Assembly (NCBI RefSeq): GCF_047663525.1
Contig: NC_092587.1
Span: forward strand, 38,493,001-38,557,000
Direction: 5' to 3'
DNA length: 64,000 nt
DNA from: Anas platyrhynchos
Taxonomy: Eukaryota > Chordata > Aves > Anseriformes > Anatidae
In this document: in pieces, positions 41,201 through 53,200 of the stretch
Numbering within the stretch: the stretch's first letter is position 1
Layout of the letters: each line of letters starts with the position of its first letter
Made by a program: the position numbers and the translations under genes
The notes under the pieces: model-generated
Databases searched by the model: none
Seen by the model: only the letters and a program-made list of their open reading frames with translations
What the model was told of the DNA's origin: nothing

Positions 41201-44200
41201 TAAGCAGTTTTTCAGCACAAACTTAAAACTGTTCATGGTTACAAGATCTTTCATGCCAGTGTTTTTTTCTGCCATTACGCATTGAATTTGAACTGAAACA
41301 AGTGACATCAAAATATATTATACCGTAACTGTGTATTATACATTGTATCTGCAAGATGAAGTCTTAACAAAAAGATTTCAATCAGCTTGTGTAACAGAAG
41401 TTACAATGTAAATAGGAGTAATCTGGAGTACTCTTGACCTTTTCTACTGTAATCCAAATATTTCTTGACCAAACTCAGAAGCTTAAATTCTGTATACATA
41501 GGTATATTTTGTAATTATTTTGCTATTAAATACTGATAGCTTACCTCAACATTTCTTCTTGCTTCTTTTATCATGGATTCTAGTCCTCCAAACACACTGT
41601 TAGTTGAATTAGATGGCTCTCCATCAGACTCACTATCATCTGAATCATTTAATGTAACCACAACAGACTTGTGTTTTGGAAGCTGTAAAAAAAAAGTTTT
41701 TATATCAAGAAAAAGTTAAGAGATGACTGATTATTTATTTACTAGAAGAGAAAATAGATGCTAAAATCCTTTGTTAGCATGGCACAACACGATACACCAT
41801 TTCCATGCTGTATGAAAAAACTAAGAATTCGTGCATCTCCACTAGCACCCATCCCTGATACTGTAACATAAACGGAACAACATTCTCAACCTACTCTCAT
41901 GTATCTGTAGCATATTTCTGGCTCCACGGTCAACACATCTATCTCAAACCTTTCACTCCTATAATCCGTAAATTATTTCGCTTTTAAGGAAAATTATCAC
42001 CTACCATTTGCAGGCAATTTTGGCAAGTAAACTGGAAAATAACAATCAAATCTGCATTAGAAATGTGGTAGGCGTACAAGACCTCCACACACTCTCGATG
42101 CCTCTGCCCACAGTTAGGTCTAACTGAATTTCCAGTGAGCTAGCGGCTCAGGCAGTTAAACTGACAGAACGCCAACTGCACAGGAAGAACATAGGCTACA
42201 AGATTAATCACGTTTTACCAACATTACTAACTGAAACAGTTCACCGAAAATCAGAGGATTGCCAATTCCAGCAGAGAGAATGATGCAGGAATAGAGTAGT
42301 TTAGATAAGCCTCAGATGCTCTGCAACTGCATACAGGAAAGACGCAATTTCAGTTCACTTTTCCAAGGACTTCTCTTCCCATCTCCCAGTTTAAACTTTT
42401 TTAAACTTTCATCTGTATTTAATTGTCCAGACCTAGCTTTTCATAGAATCATAGAATCATAGAATATCCTGAGTTGGAAGGGACCCTTAAGGATCATCAA
42501 GTCCAACTCTTGACACCGCACAGGTCTACCCAAAAGTTCAGACCATGTGACTAAGCGCACAGTCCAATCTCTTCTTAAATTCAGTCAGGCTCGGTGCAGT
42601 GACCACTTCCCTGGGGAGCCTGTTCCAGTGTGCAACCACTCTCTCTGTGAAGAACCCCCTCCTGATGTCAAGCCTAAATTTCCTCTGCCTCAGCTTAACC
42701 CCGTTCCCGCGGGTCCTGTCACTGGTGTTAATGGAGAAAAGGTCTCCTGCCTCTCGACACCCCCTTACGAGGAAGTTGTAGACTGCGATGAGGTCTCCCC
42801 TCAGCCTCCTCTTCTCCAGGCTGAACAGGCCCAGTGCCCTCAGCCGTTCCTCGTACGTCTTCCCCTCCAGGCCTTTCACCATCTTCGTAGCCCTCCTCTG
42901 GACACTCTCCAACAGTTTCATGTCCTTTTTATACTGTGGTGCCCAGAACTGCACACAGTACTCGAGGTGGGGCCGCACCAGCGCAGAGTAGAGCGGGACA
43001 ATCACCTCCCTCGACCTACTAGCGATGCCGTGCTTGATGCACCCCAGGACACGGTTGGCCCTCCTGGCTGCCAGGGCACACTGCCGGCTCATATTCAACT
43101 TGCTGTCTACCACGACCCCCAGATCCCTCTCTTCAAGGCTGCTCTCCAGCGTCTCATCGCCCAGTCTGTACGTGCAGCCGGGGTTTCCCCGTCCCAGGTG
43201 CAGGACCCGGCACTTGCTCTTATTGAACTTCATGCGGTTGGCGATCGCCCAGCTCTCCAACCTATCCAGATCCCTCTGCAAGGCCTTTCCACCCTCATTC
43301 GAGTCCACAACTCCTCCAAGTTTGGTGTCATCAGCAAACTTGCTCAAAATACCTTCTATTCCTACATCCAGATCGTTTATAAAAATATTGAAAAGTACCG
43401 GCCCTAAAATGGAGCCTTGAGGGACCCCACTAGTGACCGCCCGCCAGCCTGACGCAGCGCCATTCACCATAACCCTTTGGGCCCTGCCCGTTAGCCAATT
43501 GCTCACCCATCGTATGATGTTTTTATTTAGCTGTATGGTGGACATTTTGTCCAGTAGGATCCTATGGGAAACCGTGTCAAAAGCCTTGCTGAAGTCCAAA
43601 AAAATCACATCAGCTGGTTTCCCTTGGTCCACCATACGGGTGATCTTATCATAAAAGGAAATCAGGTTAGTTAGGCAGGACCTACCCTTCACAAACCCAT
43701 GCTGGCTGGGACCAATGACTGCTTTGTCCCCCAGGTGCGCCTCAATAAGTTCGAGAACCATCTTCTCCATGATTTTACCAGGCACTGACGTGAGACTGAC
43801 AGGCCTGTAATTGCTAGGGTCTTCTTTCTGACCCTTCTTGAAAATCGGCACAACATTTGCCAGCTTCCAGTCTACCGGGACCTCTCCAGACTCCCAGGAT
43901 TGTTGAAAAATAATTGAGAGAGGTTCCGCGATGACATCCACCAGCTCTTTCAGCACCCGGGGATGAATCCCATCTGGACCCATGGACTTGTAGGGATCCA
44001 GGTGGAGTAGCAAATCCCGCACACGTTCAGGGTCAGTTGGGAGTTTGTCATCCCCACCATCCCGGTCCTCCAGCTCAGGGCACGCTGGGTCCCGAAGCCC
44101 ATCATCGGCATTGAAGACAGAGGCAAAGAAGGCGTTAAGCGTCTCTGCTTTGCCTATGTCATCGTCTGTGAGTAGACCTTCCCTATCAAGGAGCGGCCCT

Positions 44201-47200
44201 ATGTATTCTTTAGTTCTCCTTTTTCCATTCACATATCTAAAAAAAACCCTTTTTATTTTTTCTCACAGACACAGCCAGCTTCAACTCTAGGTGTGCTTTA
44301 GCCACACGAATTTTCTTCCTACAAACACGAACAGCATCCCTGTATTCTTTCCATGTCACCTGGCCCTCCTTCCAGTAGCGAAACACTCTCTGTTTCCGCC
44401 TTATCTCCATAAGAATGTTCCTGGTCAGCCACGCCGGCCTCCTGCCGCGCCTGCCTGACTTGCGGTATTTAGGAATTGCCTGATCTTGTGCTTCTAGGAG
44501 GCATCGCTTAAAGAGTGACCAGCACTGTTGGACATCAAGGCCTTCAAGAGCAGCTTCCCAGGGGACCTTGCTGACTAGCTTTTACCTCAGGACAAGACAC
44601 CACCAAAGTTTCTAGACACGGCAAAAAAAACAACTATACTTTTTGAAGTGGAACACACTCAATTTCTGCATTTCTTTCTGATATTCTGAGTATTGTCCAG
44701 AAAGAAAACAAGGATCACATCTACTTCTTCTGAATGTACTACAGTTGCAGTTTTTGCACTACCATCACACAGTATACAGGCAGACTTCCAGTTTTCATTG
44801 GTGCAGGAAAACAGAACAAAACTCTGGTCCTCCCAAACCCAGTATTCCATGGTACTACAGCCAGTGAAATCTAGTTTGATCTAACTGGGCATCCAACCCT
44901 TCTCCACATTTTCTAATGTCTGATGTAACAGTTCCCTATTAGTGGCTCTCACTATTCACAGATGAAAGCCATGAAACTGGTTTTGGCACAGTGGGGAAGC
45001 ATAAACTGTCCCTAAATCCCCTCATTTTTCCTTCTAGGCAAAAGACAGCAGGGAAGGTCAAAATCAATTTTTCTCCAAGTAGTATAGGAAGTTAAGTAAG
45101 GAACAGGACTGACGCTCCAGATGCCAGTATAAAAGGGAGGCACTGTTTGGCCAGCAGCAGGAAAAAGAATTATACCAACAAGGTCCTGATGACCACTGTA
45201 TTTCAAGCATTTTAACATGAATAGCCCAGTTCTGTGGACTAAGCATGCATTGCAGGTGGACTTCACTAGTAAGTTCAAAGCTTTAGTTTAGTTTAATAGA
45301 AGGGAATGCCATTTGTATAGGAAAAAGAAAATCGTAAACTTTTTTAGATCAGATGAGTGTGGGTGTGTTTTGATGTCTTCTTAAACTGTTACATTCTTAA
45401 TTCAGCGTCAAATTCTTTCTAGAAAAGCATACAAATTATCACTCCACCATTCTGTGTTGTATCAGGAGAAAACAAAGATCACATGTATTTGTTGTTCACC
45501 CAAACTGAGTACAACTTCAACGTGTGGTCTTAGTAAGAGAAAGAACAAGTATTTCCTTACTGTGATCACTGCTCGTGGAGGCCTTGGTACTCTAACTAAC
45601 TTCGTATTTTGTACCCGTGGCTGAGAGACAGTATTAATACTGACAGCAGACAGATTGCTTCTTGGCACAGACTGCAAATTATCTGGAACAGGAGGGGAAG
45701 GTGGACCACTGTTACTTGAAGTTTCCTAACAAAATAAAACAAAAATATAGTTATAAAAACACTCGTTATACACAGCTACTTTAAAAGACATGGAAATGTA
45801 AGCATAAATGAGGTACTGCCTAAATCATAATTTCAAGTTCTGAGACACATATGGAACAGACTATCCAAAAATATTAGGCAAATCTTGCAATACTGCCAGA
45901 AAGGCATGCAAGAGTATTTAAGTTATCCACGGTTCACAAGTCAACTGTGAAAGACTGGTGACCTTTTAATGACATCAGAAACAACCCCAACCTTCAAAAA
46001 CAGAAACTTTCTTCCACACACAAAAAAATACCAAACACCCTTAAGCATTAGAACCTGCAGCTGTCTCCCAACCAATCTGAGACAGTTAAGCAATAAAAGT
46101 TTTACTGAAAATAAAAAACCCACTTCGCTCTGTAGTTTCAAGGTTTTGGTACCTTGAAGTTTCATAGTTCTTTTACAGAAGACATGCTGCAAGTTACAAT
46201 TCAAAGGATATCCTGGGGTGGGATTTGTTCTGGTTTCTTTTGGGGGACAGAAGGAGATGGATATTTCATTGTGGGTTTTTTTGTTGGTGGTGGTTGGTTT
46301 TTAAGTTATCAGAAAGGCAAACTTATTTAGGAGGTCACATTTAAGTTTTGGTCAAGAATGCCACCTAGAGGTTTACATGTACATGCAAAAACCAGTGAAG
46401 TACCTCGGATCTGAAAGCTCGTTTGTTAGCTAGAGACTTGAGTAGCTCTTCTCGTAAGAGCATCTCCTCTTCTTCTTCCTCATCTGCAAATGGAGGTTTT
46501 GGTGGCTGCTCAGGCTCCTCAGGTGGAAGAGGTGGTAGAGGTGGAGGCGGATCAAGAGAAACACAGGAAATACCCTCCATATAAAGTTGGTTCAAAGATG
46601 GTACAGGCTGAGATAAAAAGAAAAACAAGGGGTTGCAACTTTTGAAATTTACTATTTCCTTACAATTATTTAGTAAAGATTATGCTATATCTAAATTATT
46701 TCATGGTTTAAAACTAACTCGATCTGCAGCAGATTTAAACTACTGTCAAAGGCTGGTGCTGAACACTTGTAACGACCCAAAAAAAAAGATGAAAATAACA
46801 AGGTTACATTTGGATGGTGAAAGTAGTGCAGACATACAAACTCTAAATGAAAATTCAAAAGTATAGTCTAGCCAAAGATATATGGCTGACTTGATAGGTG
46901 AGGGCTAATGGATTATATCACACTGCTCAGAAACAGTCCTTACAAGGTTTTTACAAATTTGTCTTAACCAACAAAGTTACAGGCTTCCTTCATTAAAAAC
47001 TCAGAGGCCATCATGACACAGAAGAGCAAGTTTCTGTTGCCTTCCTAAATAGAGTAAGAACTGCTCATTGAATAAAAGTGATGAGGAAAAATTCTATTTT
47101 CATGGGAACTCTGTGACGCGAAGACAGCATGTAGTCAAAAGGCACAAAGTTTGAAAGGACTGGGATGAGCTACAGGCTTCCCCCCAGCCCTTCTAGGTAA

Positions 47201-50200
47201 CAAGCTCTTTTTTGCTTGATGTAAAGGAAGATTTTAATGCTACTAAACAAATAAGAGAAAAAATGAGTTCAATAAGGAGAACTTCCATTGAACAGAAACC
47301 CGATTAGGCAAAAAGTAGCTGAAAAAGTTTAAAAAAAAAAAAAGAACTGCAAGACTTCCAGATAACCAAAGGAAGTCACCACTTGGCTCAGATTTTTTTC
47401 AAATACAAACTAAATTTAATCCAAACTGCAGCATTAGAAATAAGACACAAAATGAGAACTACTAACATTTTCAAATACATTCCTTCCAAGGTTACTTACT
47501 GGAATTGGAGGCGGAAGCGGTAGGGAAATTGGTGGTACTGGAGGTGGAAAATACGCCATTGGACACTCAAAGAAAGGAGGCTGTGCTGGAGAGGAAGCTA
47601 ATAAAAACAATTGTAAGAAATACTGAACAATAACTCAAATTTATACTTCAGCTGACTTAGCACAGCAGAAGGAGGGCTTCCTTCAATTAACGCTTTTCAA
47701 GTCAGTTGAAAACACAGCACAGTGCATTTATTTCACACACAAAAAATAGTTAACTGTACAGTTTCTATTTTACAGATGAAATAGAAGTACTCCCAAAGAG
47801 TACTACTAAGGTACTCAGGATGATTTAGCCCATGTATTTCATCTAATTTGCAAGAATATCTTCTTAAGCCATGTATCACAGCAGTATAACCCCTGACTAC
47901 CACAGTAGTGCTACAGCACTACAACCCAGGCTGCAGCTCACCTTTACCACACAAAGGCACACAGCTGATTCAAGTTCCATTTAACATCTATAGGGACCCC
48001 CATGCCCTTTTCTACAAAGCTGCTGCCTATCCAGTCAACACCCAAGGGCCCTCACTTTCTACACAACTCCTTTTGAATGCAAACCATAGATTTTAGTGCT
48101 GCAGCAAGTACAGTACAACCTTGAAGACTTTCAAGATATCCCTACAGCAGAGGTGAAAAGGAAAAAAAAGCCAGTGTTAAAGCAAGACAAAACTAGCTTA
48201 CATTAAAAAGTTAGTGCACATTGCACCTCAAGAGAATGATTTTCCTTCTAAAATAGCAGCTCATTTCCCACTTTTTAACTTTTTTTTTTAAACCATTTAC
48301 TATACAAGAAAGCTGAAAATTAGTCTTACCTGGAGAGTTAGTTTCGCTATCTGTATCCATAGCAACTTCATCATAATTATCATACTGATATATGCCTCCT
48401 GCACTATCCACAGACGGTTTATCCAAAGACCATCTCAAGTCTGTATCTGAAGACTAAACACATCAAAAAGGGTATTTTATTTAGCTGATCTTATGTCATT
48501 CTTCTACAGCAAAACAAATTTTAGAGACAGGCACTTATGTCTTCTAATTATTTCATAAATACAATTTACTCAGCTTATTCAAAAAAAGGCAACTGAAAAT
48601 CAACTTCTAAGCAAATCCATTGCAGGCAGTGACTTTAAACCGACAGTTTAGAAACTGGAGCTCTTCAACTCTTTGGTGAGGGGAGCAGGAGGAAATAAAA
48701 ACCAATCTTACCCAAATGAAAGGGAACATCTGTCTAGGAAGGGATTAAAGCAGTAAAACACCCTGAGGAGTTTTTTTTTTTTTTTTTTTAAGGGGTTAAG
48801 GAAAGGTAGGTGAGGGTGAAATAAGGAGGGAGAACAAAGACAAGAAAACTTACGAATCCCAAACATAACACCTGAATACCATACTACAAATTCATTACCC
48901 TGCTTCTTGATCTCCTCTTTCCTCCAACTAGCTTCATAAACCGATTGTACTGCTCTTCTTGATTTGAGAGGTCCCTAATTTTTCTGATTTCTTCTTCTCT
49001 CTTTCGTCTCTCCTCTTCCTCTTCTTGTTTCCTCTGGTCTTCTTCTTTCTGACGCCTGTCTAGTTCCTTTTGCTGCTGTATCTTCTTTGATGTCTTTGTC
49101 TGTTGTTTCCTTAAAGTTTGCTTGGCTTTAAACAGAAAGACATGCAATTAACTCCACCTTAACTAAATAGTCCCCCAAACCCTAGATTCTTGAGGAGCTT
49201 TGAGTAGGTGAAGAGGGTTCTAGAATGATTAACAGCTCATCACCCACTGTTTCATAGGATCATAGAATGCTTTGGGTTGGAAAGGACTACCCTCTAACTT
49301 CTTTTAGTTTAAAGCCATTTCCCCTTGTCCTATAACTAGGCTCCCTGACAAAAAGTCCTTCCACAGCTTTCCTGGAGGACCCCCTTTAGGCACTGGAAGG
49401 CCGCTGTAAGGTCTCCCTGGAGAGGTCTCTCTTCTCCAAGATAAACCACCCCAACTCACAGAAGAGGTCCTACAGTCATCCTCATGACCTTCCTCTGGAC
49501 TTGCTATAATACTTCCATATCATTCCTGTGCTGGGGGCCCCAGAGCTGAACGCAGGGCTCCAGGTAGGGTCTCAGGAGAACAGAGAATAGGGGGAGAATC
49601 CCCTCCCTCACCCTGCTGGCCATGCTGCTTTTGATGAAGCCCAGGCTATGGTTGGCTTTCTGGGCTGCAAGCACACATTGCTGGCTCATGTCCAGCCTCT
49701 CAACTACCAAAAAATATTTTTTTCACACAACGTAACTATGTATTTCTACTTCAAAGTACCTGCCATTGGTAGCCATTTCAGTAACATTAAACTTATTACC
49801 TGTAGCACTCGTTTTTTTTGTCGAATGTGTTTTTGTACTGGCTTTGACTTTTTGTGTTACAGTTTTCGTTTTTGTTAGTTTTTCCTTGCTTTCCTTCATC
49901 ACCTGCTGTTCTTTTTGTTGCCATTTTTTACTAGCAGACTGAAGTGCAAGAAGCCTAAGCTGCAATTCAGACATCTCTTCCTCTTCATCAAGCAGCTTCT
50001 TCAGGAGAAAAAAAAAAAGAAAGGGTAAGACAAAGTGAAGAAGAGTCATTTAATAAGTGACATTGTTTTGAAAGTCTGTTAAAGTCTGTCCAAATTTTTT
50101 ACCACGAAAAAGCTTAAAAATACTGCTCTGTTGGTAAAGTGCTGTTCTTGAAGAATGAACTACTTTTACAGTTGAAATGTTTGAGTAGTTTGGAAAAAGG

Positions 50201-53200
50201 TATGAGACCATCATAACGCAATTATGCCTCATTCACAAAGGAATACTTCCTTACCTTTTCAGATGCCACATCTGAACCACTAACTTTTCGCGCTGATGTT
50301 TGTTCTTTGTCTTCTGAACCTTCCAAAAGAAAAATACTGTGGTTTTAAGCAAGCTGTTTCTCATGAAACAAAGCTATATTAAAATGATGTGCAGATTTGA
50401 ATCCATGCAAAGATTTTTCATCAATATCATTGGTACACTACGTAAAACAGAACAGCAGTTGTATGTATATGAGCACATTAAAACACACTAATATAAACTT
50501 GACAGGTCTGTTGAAATCTACATCAGATTGCATAAGCCTAAGGCAAGACTTGCCTTTTTTTTTTTTTTTTTAAATAATCCTTCTCTCTTACAGCTGACAT
50601 AAACTTCGCCAAGAAGCAGAGCAAAACAGATTAGGAAACCAGGAAAAAAGAAAGCTTCTTGCCATCCATTTTATGCTACCATCTCATATCAGTTGGTGTC
50701 CCGAGCATCTCGGATTCCCCTGGCAGCTATTTTGAGTAACAGGTCAGTCTTTTGCAGAATAAAGGCTCAAAGCTGCAATAAGAAGACATTTGCTCCATTT
50801 CACACCAAAAAAAGAAAAAGCTGTGCCATGGAAACAAACAGCAAATAGTAATGCTTTCCTGGTGAACATTAGTATGCTGAAAAATTAAGACTGTTCAAAA
50901 AACATGCATTTCTTTATTAATATATTTTATATGCATATATATTATACACATGCTATATCATAACTTAATTGTTCATGATTAATAGAACTGAGCATAATTA
51001 GTTCATTTTAATATTGTAATGTATAATGTAACATAAATAAGATATAAACATATATAATTATATTTATCTGCATCACAGGAAGAAAAAACTTTTAGAGAGG
51101 AGCTTGACAATCTTTTCCTGTATTAGCCTTTCTTCGAAGAGATTCCTTCCAAGTCAGATCAGGAGAAAGTAAATTGCACTCAGTGAAGCTTTTACTCTTC
51201 CCCATGTTTTATGGAAAGTCACATTCAGAGAAACATTGTTTAAGATATACCAAATCCTCAAAACTAAACAAAAATGGTATTTAACAAATGAATGTCTTCC
51301 TGCTTGTACATGTATGGATGTTTCCAACACACAGGAAGAGGAAAAATAATAGCTAATGCCCATCTCCATTCCAAAACAATTCAAAAAAGTTAGGCAAAGA
51401 TCTTAATCATTCAGTCCACAGGACGGAAGGGACAAGATGCAGATAAGGACATGGTATGCAAACTAAAACGCCCTTTCAGATCAGAAGAGGACAACAGGCT
51501 GAAGAGACTAATGGGCAGCAAGGGAAGGAGAGCAGGGAACAACGTAAAGCCACTACCACTGGAGTTAAATCACAAAAACTTAATTCCAGAAAAAGACACA
51601 AGCTTCCCTCACTTTTAATATAAATTCTTCAACTTGAACAGGCCTGGAAAAATGTCCAGGACACCAGTTAAAATAAATGTAATAGGAAAAATGAATGCTG
51701 CTAATATCTTAAGAAATGTGTAATTAAGTAGCATACAATCACTTGATAGCCATGAATCTGCACCGGGTTTTTCCTACTTAGGAAACCTGCATTACATTGC
51801 CAGAAAGGCCTCTGTCTTACACACCTGTCTGCTTTCAGACCACCTTTGTCATACACTTAACTGACTGGTGCACAAAAATCCAGATGCTCTTAATACACAT
51901 TACAGAATCTATTTTCCCTACCATATGGTCTGTATTTTCATCTTCGGTGCTTCTAAACTTTGAAGCTGGATTTTTCTGAGACTGCTTTCATTTTTATTCC
52001 TGCCTTGCTGTTATCCTCCTGCAAGTTACTTTTTTTTTTTTCCTTCTATGGCCAGAATCTCATTTTTCCTGATGTCTCCCATTGAAAACTACATTCTCTC
52101 AAAGAACAGCAAAATTTTTATTTTATTAATAGGAAAGACACAAGGGGAAAGGTATCTAGAATGAGATGGTTTATCTAGGAATTATCAGTTGTGTGTCTTG
52201 TTTTTTTAAACAGGCTCTCTTCTAAATTTTCATACTGAAGATACGTATGAATGACTGTGTTTTAGTCCTACCTTTCTTCGTATTCTTACTATTCACATGG
52301 ATCCTTACTCCACCCATTTACTAATTTGTCTCTTCTTACTCCATCTGTTTAATTAATCTCTTCCCACTCAAATTGATAGTTTACATACACTGACAAATCA
52401 GCTAACATCAGATGACAAGTGATATGCATTAGTGCATCCTCTACACAGCAATCATTTATTAGAACTAGATGAAGCCTCAGAATAGTAAGTTTAAGTTAAG
52501 CAATTGCCTTATTTTGCTAGACTTAAAAATAAGCTGAAAGACAGAAGTCAGCAGAACCTGTTTAAAAAAAAAAAAATGCTTCCAAGCAACTTCAAGGAAT
52601 TACATAAAACTGGAAGGAAATAGACTTTAACTTACAAATAACATTTTAAATAAAACTAATATTTTAATACAATATTCCCAAACACTTAATATATATGAGA
52701 AACAATGGCAAGCAAAAAGAACTTTACAAGCTAGAACAACTTTACAATTACTTACCTTGGGCAGATTCTGTGCCTTCAGATTTTTGTGATACCTGCTTTG
52801 TTCCTTCTTTGACTTTTTTTAACCTGCTCCTCTCAGCTGGAGTAGGCAGTTTTTGTCTGAGAGGTTTCAGTTCAAATGCCTGAAAGGCTATAACCGGATT
52901 TTTCTCCTCAGGAGAAACTTCTTTTATAGCATCTGTTGTAATACTGTCAGTTTCTACAGTTATTTGGTCCTCAGTGTCCACCGCTTTATCACCATCATGT
53001 TCATTTTCTTCCCTGTTGCTCAGAGCCAGTCTTTCATCTTTATTAATGTATTCAAGCTCTAACTGGATCTGCTTATACTTCAAGAGCAGATCCTCAAAGC
53101 TTTCTTCCACAGAGCTCTCACTTTTAGAAGAGTAGTTCTGCTTTCTAGATGGGGACCTCCCAAAAGTTTTGGCTGAATTACTGGTTAAGAAAACTAAGAC

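Larger units (their letters stand above)
41683..45560 (-). other. ZFC3H1: ZFC3H1 intron 9, enlarged by a CR1 insertion
   Basis: 3878 nt, of which 2133 nt is the CR1 at 42442-44574. Without it the intron would be about 1.7 kb. The remaining sequence (41683-42432 and 44584-45560) holds nothing I recognise. Confidence 0.8.

Noticed and set aside
42547..43407. Plus-strand open frame of 286 codons inside the CR1
   Set aside because: It is the antisense of the reverse transcriptase frame. The RT motifs are all on the minus strand.
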